From an uncultured Eubacteriales bacterium (lineage in GTDB: Bacteria; Bacillota; Clostridia; Lachnospirales; Lachnospiraceae): a DNA stretch of 64,000 bases. Location of the stretch: positions 1 through 64,000 of the forward strand of contig CATOIK010000014.1 in the NCBI GenBank assembly GCA_951800645.1. Direction: 5' to 3'. The notes under the pieces were generated by a model. It saw only the letters and a list, made by a program, of their open reading frames with translations, had not been told where the DNA came from and did no database searches. The position numbers were made by a program, and so were the translations under genes. This document shows positions 35,395 through 44,686 of the stretch, piece by piece (positions within the stretch are counted from its first letter, which is position 1; every line of letters starts with the position of its first letter).

Positions 35395-35406
35395 AAACAG
35401 ACAAAC

Positions 35407-35436
35407 GAAAGAGCCGGCGGGGCAGCCGGCTCTTTC
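35407..35436 (-). terminator. Strong terminator after ftsH
   Basis: A 12-base perfect GC-rich stem (GAAAGAGCCGGC at 35407-35418 with GCCGGCTCTTTC at 35425-35436) is followed by a T-rich tract on the minus strand. It is 159 bases past the ftsH stop, leaving room for a small RNA (see findings). Confidence 0.85.
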
Positions 35437-35595
35437 AGGAGAAGGTATTTCGTTTCTTATGGGGTGTAGCAAAAACTATATAATGTATTGGGGGTTTACG
35501 CCAATTATAGTACCACAATCCCAAATTGAAGTGTGCACAAACATGCACAAATTTCAAAATTCTTTTTGTGCAACACGCTGCATTCATCTCTAAAT

Positions 35596-37443
35596 TTACT
35601 GCTCCGGCTCCTGTTTTACTGGCTGGGCAGCGCTCTGGCGCTCTGCAAACAGGCTTTCAAACTCCTTCTGTCCGATCTTTTCTTTCTCCATCAGAAGCTG
35701 GGTACAGCTCTCCAGCACATCCCGGTGCTCTAAAATCATAGCCTTAGCTTTCTCATAGCACTCGTCAATAATCCGCTTTACTTCGCTGTCAATTACGGTG
35801 GCAACTGCCTCGCCGTAGGTCTTGGTCCGGCCAAAATCCCGTCCTAAGAACACTTCGCCGTCTTCTTCGTAGTCGATCATACCTACCTTTTCCGACATAC
35901 CGTAGCGGGTTACCATGGCATGGGCCACCTGCGTTGCGTGCTTAATATCCTGGGAAGCTCCGGTGGTTACATCGCCGAAAATAATCTCCTCTGCAATCCG
36001 GCCACCTAAAGAAACCATAATATCCTGCAGCATCCGGCCCTTGGTGTTGAACATTTCATCCTCACCCGGCAGCGGCATGGTGTAGCCTGCTGCCCCTCTG
36101 CCTGTAGGAATGACAGATACGGTGTGTACCGGGCCTACATCCGGCAGAAGATGGAATAAAATGGCGTGACCTGCCTCATGGTAAGCCGTAATCCGTTTTT
36201 CCTTCTCAGAAATAATCCGGCTCTTTTTCTCCGCACCGATTCCTACCTTTACAAAGGACCGGTCAATATCCTCCTGGCGGATAAAGCTGCGGTTTTCCTT
36301 GGCCGTTAAAATAGCGGCCTCGTTCATCAGGTTTTCCAGGTCTGCTCCTGTAAAGCCAGAAGTCGTCCGGGCCACCCGTTCTAAATCTACATTTTCTGCC
36401 AGCGGCTTTTCCTTGGAATGCACCTGCAGAATCTCTCTGCGGCCCTTTACATCCGGCCGGTCTACCATAACCTTCCGGTCAAAACGGCCAGGACGAAGGA
36501 TAGCCGGATCCAGAATATCCACCCGGTTGGTGGCTGCCATCACAATGATGCCGGTGTTGACGCCGAAGCCGTCCATCTCCACCAGAAGCTGGTTTAAGGT
36601 CTGCTCCCGTTCGTCATGGCCGCCGCCCATGCCGCTGCCTCTGCGGCGAGCCACCGCATCGATTTCATCAATAAACACGATGCAGGGAGCGTTTTTCTTG
36701 GCCTCGTCAAACAAATCCCGAACCCTGGACGCACCCACGCCTACAAACATCTCTACAAAGTCTGAACCGGAAATAGAGAAGAAAGGAACTCCCGCCTCTC
36801 CTGCCACTGCCTTGGCAAGCAGAGTTTTACCGGTTCCAGGCGGGCCTACCAGAAGCACGCCCTTGGGAATCCGGGCGCCTACACTGGTATATTTCTGAGG
36901 ATTTTTCAGGAAATCCACCATTTCCTCCAAATCCTCTTTTTCCTCTGCCAGACCTGCCACCTGCTTAAAGGTAACATTACTGTTGTAGTTCAGCCGAGCC
37001 CGGCTCTTTCCAAAATTCATCATCTTGGAATTTCCGCCGCCTCCCGCCCGCATATTCATAAAAATCATAACCAGCACAATCGCGCCTACGGAAAACAGGG
37101 TAGGAATCACAATGGAAAGCCAGATGCTGGTCTGAGGCACATTCCGGGTGATGTAATCATAGCCCTGCTCTGTCAGCATCTGCTGAGTTTCCTTTACATC
37201 CGGCACATAAACTACAAACCGCTCTCCGCTGTTTGTCAGAAGTTGGATCTCGCCGGTAGGGGGCTGCTGATTCTGTTCAATTACAATCTGTGCAATCCCG
37301 CCAGCTTCCAGAATTTCTTCAAATCCTTGGCTGCTTAAATTCTGCCGCATTCCGTAGCCGCCGCCCATGCTCATCCAGGCCAGAACAAAAGTCATAGCCA
37401 GAATCAGGAACCAGCCGCCCCGAAAATAATTCTGTCGTTTCAC
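35596..37443 (-). CDS. ftsH: Membrane AAA+ zinc protease FtsH
   Basis: A 615-residue protease with two membrane segments (about residues 9-25 and 107-128) around a small external domain. The AAA+ domain has [13 protein letters not shown] and the second region of homology, and the zinc metalloprotease site is [10 protein letters not shown]. It degrades misfolded membrane proteins and regulatory proteins. The start is GTG at 37443 with GGAGG eight bases before it. Neighbours hpt and tilS are the usual Firmicutes partners. Confidence 0.97.
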   Translation of the reverse strand: MKRQNYFRGGWFLILAMTFVLAWMSMGGGYGMRQNLSSQGFEEILEAGGIAQIVIEQNQQPPTGEIQLLTNSGERFVVYVPDVKETQQMLTEQGYDYITRNVPQTSIWLSIVIPTLFSVGAIVLVMIFMNMRAGGGGNSKMMNFGKSRARLNYNSNVTFKQVAGLAEEKEDLEEMVDFLKNPQKYTSVGARIPKGVLLVGPPGTGKTLLAKAVAGEAGVPFFSISGSDFVEMFVGVGASRVRDLFDEAKKNAPCIVFIDEIDAVARRRGSGMGGGHDEREQTLNQLLVEMDGFGVNTGIIVMAATNRVDILDPAILRPGRFDRKVMVDRPDVKGRREILQVHSKEKPLAENVDLERVARTTSGFTGADLENLMNEAAILTAKENRSFIRQEDIDRSFVKVGIGAEKKSRIISEKEKRITAYHEAGHAILFHLLPDVGPVHTVSVIPTGRGAAGYTMPLPGEDEMFNTKGRMLQDIMVSLGGRIAEEIIFGDVTTGASQDIKHATQVAHAMVTRYGMSEKVGMIDYEEDGEVFLGRDFGRTKTYGEAVATVIDSEVKRIIDECYEKAKAMILEHRDVLESCTQLLMEKEKIGQKEFESLFAERQSAAQPVKQEPEQ

Positions 37444-37456
37444 TAATATTGCCTCC

Positions 37457-37981
37457 TTACAGCTCCACTACTCCGATATACGGTAAATTCCGGTACTTCT
37501 GGGCATAGTCTAACCCATATCCTACAACAAATTCATCCGGAATGGTAAAACAGGTGTAATCTACAGTTACCTGCTTCTTTACCCGGCGCTCCGGCTTATC
37601 AAGCAGGGTGCACAGACGGATGCTCTTGGGCCCCCGCTGCTTTAACACCTCAATTAAATAAGACAGAGTTCTGCCGGAATCGATGATGTCCTCCACAATC
37701 AGAACATCCCGGTCTGCCAGTGGCTCGTCTAAATCCTTTACAATGCGAACCACGCCGCTGGATTTGGTGTCGTCTCCGTAGCTGGACACAGACATAAAAT
37801 CCAGGCTTACCGGAACCGTAAGCCGCTTTGCCAGCTCACAGGTAAAGAACACGCCGCCCTTTAAGATGCAGATGAGATGCAGGCTCTTTCCCTCATAATC
37901 CCGGCTGATCTGCTCTGCAATCTGGCAGATGCGTTCATTGACTTCTTCTTCTGACAGCAAAACTCTGATTTTATCTTCCAT
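37457..37981 (-). CDS. hpt: Hypoxanthine phosphoribosyltransferase
   Basis: A 174-residue purine salvage enzyme (hypoxanthine or guanine plus PRPP to IMP or GMP). The PRPP loop is [17 protein letters not shown] and the N-terminal substrate motif [12 protein letters not shown] use ATG 37981 ([11 protein letters not shown]), overlapping tilS by 11 bases; the longer frame is the tilS C terminus out of frame. It sits 13 bases before ftsH, as in other Firmicutes. Confidence 0.96.
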   Translation of the reverse strand: MEDKIRVLLSEEEVNERICQIAEQISRDYEGKSLHLICILKGGVFFTCELAKRLTVPVSLDFMSVSSYGDDTKSSGVVRIVKDLDEPLADRDVLIVEDIIDSGRTLSYLIEVLKQRGPKSIRLCTLLDKPERRVKKQVTVDYTCFTIPDEFVVGYGLDYAQKYRNLPYIGVVEL

Positions 37982-39392
37982 GATTTTCTCCTCCGTGATA
38001 AATAACCTGAAGTACGGTTTTTGTCTGCTCTGTGATTTTATAGTATTCGCTGATTCGGCTTCCGACCACCCAAAGCACATGATTTCCTTCCGCCAGAAGG
38101 GGAATTTCATCCCGCTTTTCTCTGGGAATCTTTTCATCAATCATCAGGCGGGCAACCGACTTTCTCCCACCGTCTGCCAGGGTGATATAATCCCCCCTTT
38201 GACGGCTTCTGAGAAACAGCGTATCTTTAATTTTATCATAGTCAAACCATTTCGTATACTGGTTTTTGGGAATTTCCGCCCCTTTTTCCAGGGAAAACAC
38301 GGACATTTCCAACTGTTCCATGGAAAATCCGGCAAAATCCTGTGTTTTTTCTCCACGCCGAAGCTCCAGCTCCCGGTAGCCCACCTGAGCCGTCAGACCA
38401 CAGGGCAAATCCAGGCGGCTTCCTACCCGGCTGTCCGCCAGCTTTAAAATTTCCTCAAAATGGCGGCTGGAAATATCCTTCCATCCAGGAGCAGCCAGGT
38501 CAATCATATGGCGGATCAGATACTGGCGAATAACTTCCTCCTGTTCCCGAAAAACTGTCAGAGGAATCCGGGCGCTAAAAAAAGCCCCTGCTTTTCCCTC
38601 CGATGTTTCCAGACCTCCATACTGTTTCCAAACCTCCTTTGCCTGACTGGAAAGGTACTGATCTGCCATGGAAAACAGTCTGGCTGCCTGTAGAATATGC
38701 TCCTCTGCCTGTTCATTGACTTCTTCTGTCATCAGCGGAAGCAGCCGGTGACGGATAAAGTTCCGGGTGTAGGCAGTGGCTGCGTTAGTGGAATCTTCGC
38801 ACCAGCCAAGCCCTTCCGATTCCAGCCAGGCCAGAATCTGAGACCTTCCCACATTTAAAAGAGGACGGATCATCCGCCCGTTTACAGGCCGGATGCCGGA
38901 CAATCCCCTAAGGCCGCTGCCCCGCAGAAGGTGAAACATCACCGTCTCTGCGCTGTCCTCCCTGTGATGGGCCACTGCAATCCGGGCCGGCCTCACCGCC
39001 TCGTTCTGATTCTGCCTTGTCTCTGCATCCCAGTCTTCTGCCGCCTGATTTAGAGCCTCGTACCGAAGGATACGGCCAGCCTCCTCCAGAGACAGCCCAT
39101 GCTCTGCAGCATAGGCCTTTACATCCCGATGCACCGACACAAAGGGCAGCTTCAGCCGCCGGCACATCTGCTCCACAAACGCCTCATCCCGGTCTGCCTC
39201 CGGCCCTCTCAGCCCATGGTGGACATGAAGCACCCGCACAGAAGCCGGAAGCACCCCGGCAATCTGCTCCAGTACAGAAAGCATACAGACAGAGTCTGCA
39301 CCTCCTGACACCGCCGCAATTACCCGGTCTCCCGGCTTTAACATTTCATATTGATTCATATATGCCTTAATTTCGCTTAACATCTGCTTCAT
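37971..39392 (-). CDS. tilS: tRNA(Ile)-lysidine synthetase
   Basis: About 473 residues. It modifies C34 of the tRNA-Ile CAU anticodon with lysine. PP-loop motif AAVSGGADSVCML near the N terminus, then HVHHGLRG and VAHHREDSAETV. The C-terminal substrate-binding domain ends with RDEIPLLAEGNHVLWVVG. The ATG at 39392 has CGGAGA before it; a further ATG lies at 39407. It is essential in this group and here ends inside the hpt start. Confidence 0.95.
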   Translation of the reverse strand: MKQMLSEIKAYMNQYEMLKPGDRVIAAVSGGADSVCMLSVLEQIAGVLPASVRVLHVHHGLRGPEADRDEAFVEQMCRRLKLPFVSVHRDVKAYAAEHGLSLEEAGRILRYEALNQAAEDWDAETRQNQNEAVRPARIAVAHHREDSAETVMFHLLRGSGLRGLSGIRPVNGRMIRPLLNVGRSQILAWLESEGLGWCEDSTNAATAYTRNFIRHRLLPLMTEEVNEQAEEHILQAARLFSMADQYLSSQAKEVWKQYGGLETSEGKAGAFFSARIPLTVFREQEEVIRQYLIRHMIDLAAPGWKDISSRHFEEILKLADSRVGSRLDLPCGLTAQVGYRELELRRGEKTQDFAGFSMEQLEMSVFSLEKGAEIPKNQYTKWFDYDKIKDTLFLRSRQRGDYITLADGGRKSVARLMIDEKIPREKRDEIPLLAEGNHVLWVVGSRISEYYKITEQTKTVLQVIYHGGENHGR

Positions 39393-39478
39393 CTGGAATC
39401 TCCGCATTTTCTCTGTCTCTGTACTCTATGATACTGTGGCCGCAGAGAAATGTAAAGAATAATCCGCTCAGACTGCCT

Positions 39479-40891
39479 TTAACGCCGCCAGATTCCCGCT
39501 GTCAGCACTGTCATATCGTCCCGCACCTGCCCCTCCTGGCAGGCAAAGGCAAGAATCTGCTCCGACGCCTCCTGGGGACTGTGAAACTCCATTCCCTCCA
39601 AAAACTCCTTAAAAACAGTTTCCTTCTCTGTGCCGGGGCAGGCATCCAGCACACCGTCTGTCACCATTACCACCCAGTCGCCGGCCCACAGCTTCCTGGA
39701 TAAAAGCATTGGCTCCACCTGGCACAGCACCCCTGCAGGAACCTCTCCTGCCTCCAACACTTCCGCCTCTCCTTCATGAACCACAAAGGTGGCTACTGCC
39801 CCCAGCTTCATAGCTTCCAGCACACCGGTATAAAGGTCAATGCAGCACAAATCCAGCGTAGCCGGGTGCTGCTCCGCTCCTTTCAGCATCAAAATGGTGT
39901 TTACCATTTTCAGGGCTGCCCTGGGAGAAAATCCGGTTTCCAAAAGCTGGGCAGTCAGCTCCACCACCTGGCCGCTTTCCTGGGCTGCCCGGTCTCCGCT
40001 TCCCATGCCGTCTGACAGGCTTAACATAATCTGCCCTGGCTGATCCTCTATAACCGTGTAATTGTCCCCGGAAACCTGTCCTCTTTCCCTGGCAATCCGG
40101 GAAACGCCCCAGTGAACCTGATACTCCCCTCTCTGGACAAAGCGGATGGCTGCCGTCTGCCTGGTAATCAGGGTGCGGGTGTCCGGCGGCGCATACCAGC
40201 CGCCTCCTCCCACTGCCTGTCCAAACAGCTCCGCCCCATCCTTGGCGGTGATGCACCGGCCCCCCAGAGTATGGGCATTCAAATAAGCTTCCCGCCGTCC
40301 GTTTTCGTATTCCAGAAGCAGCATGTCCTCCACTGCCACATGATGAAGCCGGAACAGCCGCCGGACGGCTGCCTCTTTTTCCTCTGTCACATCTGTAGCC
40401 TGTTCCATCTGATGGGCAAACTCCTCTAAAATTACCGCCAGTTCCCGAAACTGCACCATCACCGTATCCCGGCTTTCCAGAAACCGGTTCTTCCACTCTA
40501 AATTCATGGTAGCCCGTCCCAAATTCCGGTTCAGCTGCCTTAAATAATCATCCCTGTACCGGCAGGTTTCCAGAAACAGCCGGGGCATGTCCTCATCCTC
40601 TACCCGGCCTTTCTGCTCAAAGGCCCGCAAAAGATAATAGAGGTAGTAGCTGTCCTCCTTCTGGCTGTCCTGATATAAATTGCATCGGCTGCACTCTCCG
40701 CACACCATGGCCGCCGACATCTGCATGGCTGCCAGGGCGTCTTCTTTTGTCAGCCCCTTTTCCTCATTCATATGATCCCGGCAGGCTTTTGCCAAAAGGC
40801 CCAGAGACCTTGCCATTCCGCTTAACCGTCCTGCCGTATATACATTCACATCCGCCATATTGCGGTGTCTGCTGCTTGTCCGTTTCCACAC
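39479..40891 (-). CDS. SpoIIE-type PP2C phosphatase without membrane domain
   Basis: A 470-residue protein in the usual spoIIE position. The last 220 residues are a PP2C phosphatase: SDGMGSGDRA, VMVTDGVLD and VRDDMTVLTAG carry the metal-binding aspartates. The middle (about residues 15-200) is helical and has a cysteine cluster CGECSRC. Bacillus subtilis SpoIIE is about 827 residues and begins with ten membrane segments; these are absent, and only 59 bases separate this gene from the divIC-like gene. GTG start at 40891 with GGAGGGG. In sporulation this phosphatase dephosphorylates SpoIIAA to activate sigma-F; whether this soluble form does so is inferred. Confidence 0.85.
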   Translation of the reverse strand: MWKRTSSRHRNMADVNVYTAGRLSGMARSLGLLAKACRDHMNEEKGLTKEDALAAMQMSAAMVCGECSRCNLYQDSQKEDSYYLYYLLRAFEQKGRVEDEDMPRLFLETCRYRDDYLRQLNRNLGRATMNLEWKNRFLESRDTVMVQFRELAVILEEFAHQMEQATDVTEEKEAAVRRLFRLHHVAVEDMLLLEYENGRREAYLNAHTLGGRCITAKDGAELFGQAVGGGGWYAPPDTRTLITRQTAAIRFVQRGEYQVHWGVSRIARERGQVSGDNYTVIEDQPGQIMLSLSDGMGSGDRAAQESGQVVELTAQLLETGFSPRAALKMVNTILMLKGAEQHPATLDLCCIDLYTGVLEAMKLGAVATFVVHEGEAEVLEAGEVPAGVLCQVEPMLLSRKLWAGDWVVMVTDGVLDACPGTEKETVFKEFLEGMEFHSPQEASEQILAFACQEGQVRDDMTVLTAGIWRR

Positions 40892-40950
40892 AAAAATCCC
40901 CTCCTAAGCCACATTATATGCGGCAGGAGAGGACTCTATGACTTATCCGG

Positions 40951-41274
40951 TCAGTTTTTCGGCGCAGGCTTTAACAAAATTTCGTCCGGCTTCACCAGTC
41001 CCAGCTTCTGCTTGGCTACTTCCTCTATGTACTGTTTTGTCTGCACATACACCCGGTATTCTTCCAATTCATTTGCCCGGGCTTCTTCCTGTTCCACCTG
41101 CTTAATTAAAGCTTCTTCCCGAATCTGATACTCCAAATCCTTTTTCTTCATGGAAGTGCTTTTTAAATTTACTACCACCGCCAGGCTGGCCACTACCAGA
41201 GTAATGCCGATAAGCGCCATCCGGTTGCCCATGCGGTCCTTCCGTTTTCTCCGGGTCTTTCCGGGATTCCTCAT
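40951..41274 (-). CDS. divIC: Septum formation initiator (FtsB/DivIC family)
   Basis: A 107-residue bitopic division protein. A basic N terminus (RKRKDRMGNR) is followed by one membrane segment (about residues 21-38) and an external coiled coil (about 40-90), as in DivIC. It works in the divisome with DivIB and FtsL. The order yabP-yabQ-divIC-spoIIE is as in Bacillus. FtsB and DivIC are hard to tell apart at this length; I follow gene order. Confidence 0.85.
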   Translation of the reverse strand: MRNPGKTRRKRKDRMGNRMALIGITLVVASLAVVVNLKSTSMKKKDLEYQIREEALIKQVEQEEARANELEEYRVYVQTKQYIEEVAKQKLGLVKPDEILLKPAPKN

Positions 41275-41307
41275 AAAACCACCAACTTCAAAAATCCAAT
41301 TTCACGG

Positions 41308-41646
41308 TTACTTATGCTTTCTTAATCTCATTCTAAAACATCTGCCTGCCTTTTTCAACAACTTTAGAAAATTTACGCTGAAAATCCGGTCGTAGAGAAT
41401 CATGGTCAGCAGGATACTTCCGATCACATAGATTCGCAGGGCGCCGTCATTTTCCCGGTACAGCAGATAAAAGACGGCAAAGCCGGAAAAAATCCAGTAA
41501 AGCAAATCCTCCACCCCAATCAGAAGCCAACTGTGGGGCACCAACAGACGGAAAATCCGCAGCCCGTCATAAAGGGCCATCAGTCCGGCCCCGGCCAGAA
41601 TACTCATCAGTAAAAGCCTTGCCTCGTATAAAATGGCAGAACTCAC
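41308..41646 (-). CDS. yabQ: Spore cortex protein YabQ
   Basis: A 112-residue protein with about four membrane segments. YabQ is needed for cortex assembly and sits in the forespore outer membrane. I identify it from the small hydrophobic build and the place between yabP and divIC. The start is GTG at 41646 with AAGGAG nine bases ahead. Confidence 0.82.
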   Translation of the reverse strand: MSSAILYEARLLLMSILAGAGLMALYDGLRIFRLLVPHSWLLIGVEDLLYWIFSGFAVFYLLYRENDGALRIYVIGSILLTMILYDRIFSVNFLKLLKKAGRCFRMRLRKHK

Positions 41647-41683
41647 TTTGCCTCACTCCTTGCCTGGTTACGGTCCAATGCTT

Positions 41684-41968
41684 CTACTTAAACAGCCGGG
41701 CAAATAAAGATTCCCCGGATCTGCGGTAAGCCTCGTTGGAGGAATAGGTCAGACTGTCCACAGAGCCTTCCAGATCCGCCTCTCCCTTTTCCACTGTCAG
41801 CCGGCTGATATGCAGCTCTTTCCCCTTTACAGTCAAAAGTCCCATATCCGTGTCCATCACCACCTGATTTTCGTCAAAGGACACCACTTCCCGGATTCCG
41901 GTCAGCTTCACATCCTGGCGGTTCTGCATTGTGCAGGAATGCGGGCGGATCCCTGTCTTTTCTTCCAT
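41684..41968 (-). CDS. yabP: Sporulation protein YabP
   Basis: A 94-residue soluble protein of the YabP/YqfC family. It has the family pattern RQDVKLTGIREVVSFDENQVVM with alternating beta strands and no membrane segment. In Bacillus it is made in the mother cell. Its GGAGG ribosome binding site lies in the 3' arm of a hairpin (41971-42019), so expression may depend on a separate start or on opening of that stem. Confidence 0.9.
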   Translation of the reverse strand: MEEKTGIRPHSCTMQNRQDVKLTGIREVVSFDENQVVMDTDMGLLTVKGKELHISRLTVEKGEADLEGSVDSLTYSSNEAYRRSGESLFARLFK

Positions 41969-41970
41969 GC

Positions 41971-42019
41971 AAAAAACCTCCCCTATACGAACTCTGGTTC
42001 AGTATATGAGGAGGTTTTT
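41971..42019 (-). promoter_or_regulatory. Hairpin sequestering the yabP ribosome binding site
   Basis: On the minus strand AAAAACCTCC (42010-42019) pairs with GGAGGTTTTT (41972-41981), and a further T follows before the ATG at 41968. The stem has terminator shape and contains the yabP Shine-Dalgarno sequence. It separates hup-rqcP from the sporulation genes. Confidence 0.7.
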
Positions 42020-42037
42020 ATGATTATGATAGGACGA

Positions 42038-42277
42038 TTACAAGTATCGGTAAAGCTCCTTGGCGTCATCCTTACGGACTGTCTCCTGGACATCCAGCAC
42101 TTCCACCCTTACGGAGCTGGTTCCAAACTGTATCTCTATAATGTCTCCAGCCTTCACATTTACCGACGCTTTCGCAGGCCGGTCGTTGACCAGGACGCGC
42201 CCGGCGTCACACGCCTCATTAGCCACAGTCCTGCGCTTAATCAGACGGGAAACCTTTAAATATTTGTCCAGTCTCAT
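42038..42277 (-). CDS. rqcP: S4-domain RNA-binding protein RqcP
   Basis: A 79-residue protein that is essentially one S4 domain (MRLDKYLKVSRLIKRR). RqcP (formerly YabO) binds the 50S-nascent chain complex in ribosome quality control and helps alanine tailing by RqcH. Gene position between hup and yabP matches Firmicutes. Four bases separate it from hup. Confidence 0.93.
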   Translation of the reverse strand: MRLDKYLKVSRLIKRRTVANEACDAGRVLVNDRPAKASVNVKAGDIIEIQFGTSSVRVEVLDVQETVRKDDAKELYRYL

Positions 42278-42281
42278 AAAA

Positions 42282-42557
42282 TTATGCGTTCACCATATCC
42301 TTTAATGCTTTGCCGGCTTTGAATTTCGGGGTCTTGCAAGCCTCAATCTTCATGCTCTCGCCAGTCTTCGGGTTTCTGCCCTCTCTGGCAGCTCTCTCAG
42401 ATACCTCGAAGGTACCGAAGCCTACCAGTTGAATTTTGTCGCCGTTCTTTAATGCATCAGAAACAACATCAGTGAATGCCTTAACTGCTGCCTCTGCATC
42501 TTTCTTGGAGAGTCCTGCCTGCTCTGCTACTGCTGCAACTAATTCTGTCTTGTTCAT
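42282..42557 (-). CDS. hup: DNA-binding protein HU
   Basis: A 91-residue nucleoid protein. N-terminal MNKTELVAAVAEQAGLSKKD and the beta-arm GFGTFEVSERAAREGRNP are characteristic. It bends and compacts DNA as a dimer. A strong promoter lies about 70 bases upstream and the ribosome binding site is AGGAGG. Confidence 0.97.
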   Translation of the reverse strand: MNKTELVAAVAEQAGLSKKDAEAAVKAFTDVVSDALKNGDKIQLVGFGTFEVSERAAREGRNPKTGESMKIEACKTPKFKAGKALKDMVNA

Positions 42558-42628
42558 TCTAAATTCCTCCTACAATGCTTGCCGAAGCCCGAAACTGTTT
42601 GCCCCGACTGTAAATAATATACTATTCA

Positions 42629-42657
42629 TTTATAAATGCTTTATCCTACTTTGTCAA
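42629..42657 (-). promoter_or_regulatory. hup promoter
   Basis: On the minus strand TTGACA (42652-42657) and TATAAA (42629-42634) lie 17 bases apart. The -35 box overlaps the stop region of the GlgX-like gene. Confidence 0.8.
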
Positions 42658-44600
42658 GGTTTTTCAGCGTTTTCCCCATTTTCTTTTCGGCCCTTTTCAG
42701 CGCCTTTTCGACGGCCTTTTCTGACTGCCGCCTTTTTTTCTTCCTCTATGGCTGCCGGATCGTCTTTTCCTACAAACACCAGAATCGTTCTGGACGGCAC
42801 CAGCACCCGCTTCTGATCCGAAATTTCTTTCTCTGAGCCTTCCGGATAACAGCCGCCTGCCGCAGCGTCAGAGGTGTCAAAGCACAAGGCCCATTTCTTG
42901 GTTTTGGAAAGATTCGGCAGTGCAAACTCGTGAGGCTCCCAGTGCATGTTGTAGACCACAAAGAAGGTATCGTCAGGTGTGCCGTCAGGCCGCATTCCGT
43001 AATCTCCCCAGTAAAGGATACCAATCTGGCGGCGGAAACTTTCATACTCCGGCTTCCAGGCATTGACGCCGTGATAGGACACATCCGGCTTTCCGCAGGA
43101 ACGGTAGTCCATGATCCGAGGCTCCTCCGGCATGTGGAACACCGGATGCTTTTTCCTGAACGCAATCAGATGTTTTACAAACTCCAACTGCTCCTTACTG
43201 CCTTTGTCCTTCTTCCAGTTTACCCAGGAAATCTCATTATCCTGGCAATAAGCATTGTTATTTCCGCTCTGGCTGTTGCCAAACTCGTCTCCTGCCAGAA
43301 TAAGAGGCGTTCCCTGGCTTAAAAACAGCATGAGAAAGGCGTTTCTAAGCTGCTGCTTCCGCATAGCCAGCAGCTTTTTCTTTACGCTTTTTCCTTCTTC
43401 TCCGCAGTTCCAGGTATAGTTATAATCCGTGCCGTCCCGGTTGTCCTCTCCGTTGGCCTCGTTGTGCTTCTGCTCATAGCTCACCATGTCCGCCAGCGTA
43501 AACCCATTGGTTCCCGCCAGGTAGTTGATAACGCCGCAGCCTGCCGGATTTCTGCGGCTCCTAAACACCAGACCACTCATCTGATCCTCGTCCCCTTTTA
43601 GGGCGCGGCGCATGTCCACCAGAAAGCCGTCGTTGTACTCTCCTAAATTTTTCCTGGCTCCAAGAGACCGGTCTGCATTATCCCAGTAGGTACACCACAG
43701 CTTGGTGTCTGCCAGGTACGGATCCTTTGCCAGAATCCAGGAAGGCACATCTCCTACCACATGAACGCCGTCCACATGATACTCCCGCACCCAGAACCGG
43801 ACAATATCCAGAATCTGATCCGGGGTTTCCTTTCCGGTAAAGAAAAATTCCGTTACCACCTCGATGCCTGCCTGGTGCAGGGTTTTTACCAGCCTTTTAA
43901 ATTCCGTCACCGGACAGCGGTTTTTCCCTGCATAGGCTGCCTTAGGCGCATAATAATGGGCGGATGTATAGCCCCAGTAATTCAGCTTCCCGGTAGGCTC
44001 TGCCTTCCGGTACGGCGCGCCGTCCTTTAACTCCGGCGCAATCACCTCGTCAAATTCCGCCACCGGAAGCAGCTCCAGGGTAGTAATTCCCAATTCCTTG
44101 AAGTATGGGATCTTCTCTGCAACCCCTCGGAAGGTGCCCTTATTTCTGGCTCCGGAGCTGCTGTCCATGGTAAGGCCCCGCACATGAGCCCTGTACACGA
44201 TGCAGTCCTCATATGGAATGTGAAGAGGCTTATCCCCCTCCCAGTCAAAGGTATGCTTTGCCACCGGCGACGTTAACAATCGCCCGGCATGTCCCAAATC
44301 CCCCCACTGTTCCAGCCCCAGAAAGCGGGTTCCGCAGGGGTCGCAAAACCGCTTTCCGTCTGCTTCAAAAGCATAGGTACAGTCAGAAAAACCGGTTCCG
44401 TTTATGGTCATCTCCCAGACCTGTCCGTGCCGCAGATCCTCTGGAAACGGAATAACGATCTCACCCTCATCCGGCGCAAACAAAATCAGGCTGCACTCCT
44501 TTGCCGCAGCCGTCACTGCCGCATGAATTCCTTTCGCCGTCCTGGTAAGTCCCATGGGATATACCTGTATATCCTTGCTGTCTATCTCATACTGCCGCAT
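42654..44600 (-). CDS. GlgX-like GH13 protein lacking catalytic residues
   Basis: About 648 residues. N-terminal CBM48-like domain (about residues 1-130), then a barrel aligned with isoamylase/GlgX, a C-terminal beta domain and a basic tail (KGRRKGAEKGRKENGENAEK). The overall match is clear (LFLSQGTPLILAGDEFGNSQ and NNNAYCQDNEISWVNW). The four GH13 active-site regions are changed: DVVFNH reads EFFFTG, GFRFDLA reads GVHVVGD, the AEPWD region reads CTYWD, and the T-x-HD region reads GTN. It is probably not a hydrolase, and may bind glycogen or act as a scaffold. ATG 44600 (MRQYEID) has GGCGGGA upstream. Confidence 0.85.
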   Translation of the reverse strand: MRQYEIDSKDIQVYPMGLTRTAKGIHAAVTAAAKECSLILFAPDEGEIVIPFPEDLRHGQVWEMTINGTGFSDCTYAFEADGKRFCDPCGTRFLGLEQWGDLGHAGRLLTSPVAKHTFDWEGDKPLHIPYEDCIVYRAHVRGLTMDSSSGARNKGTFRGVAEKIPYFKELGITTLELLPVAEFDEVIAPELKDGAPYRKAEPTGKLNYWGYTSAHYYAPKAAYAGKNRCPVTEFKRLVKTLHQAGIEVVTEFFFTGKETPDQILDIVRFWVREYHVDGVHVVGDVPSWILAKDPYLADTKLWCTYWDNADRSLGARKNLGEYNDGFLVDMRRALKGDEDQMSGLVFRSRRNPAGCGVINYLAGTNGFTLADMVSYEQKHNEANGEDNRDGTDYNYTWNCGEEGKSVKKKLLAMRKQQLRNAFLMLFLSQGTPLILAGDEFGNSQSGNNNAYCQDNEISWVNWKKDKGSKEQLEFVKHLIAFRKKHPVFHMPEEPRIMDYRSCGKPDVSYHGVNAWKPEYESFRRQIGILYWGDYGMRPDGTPDDTFFVVYNMHWEPHEFALPNLSKTKKWALCFDTSDAAAGGCYPEGSEKEISDQKRVLVPSRTILVFVGKDDPAAIEEEKKAAVRKGRRKGAEKGRKENGENAEKP

Positions 44601-44686
44601 CTTTTCCCGCCTTTCTCTCCTGCGCTGCTTCCCTAGAAAGTTTCCCCCAAGATACCCATTACCGTTCAGAGCCAGCCTCCAAAAAA

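Noticed and set aside
36299-36898. A 199-codon plus-strand frame opposite ftsH
   Set aside because: Shadow frame of the highly conserved AAA+ domain; no start signals.
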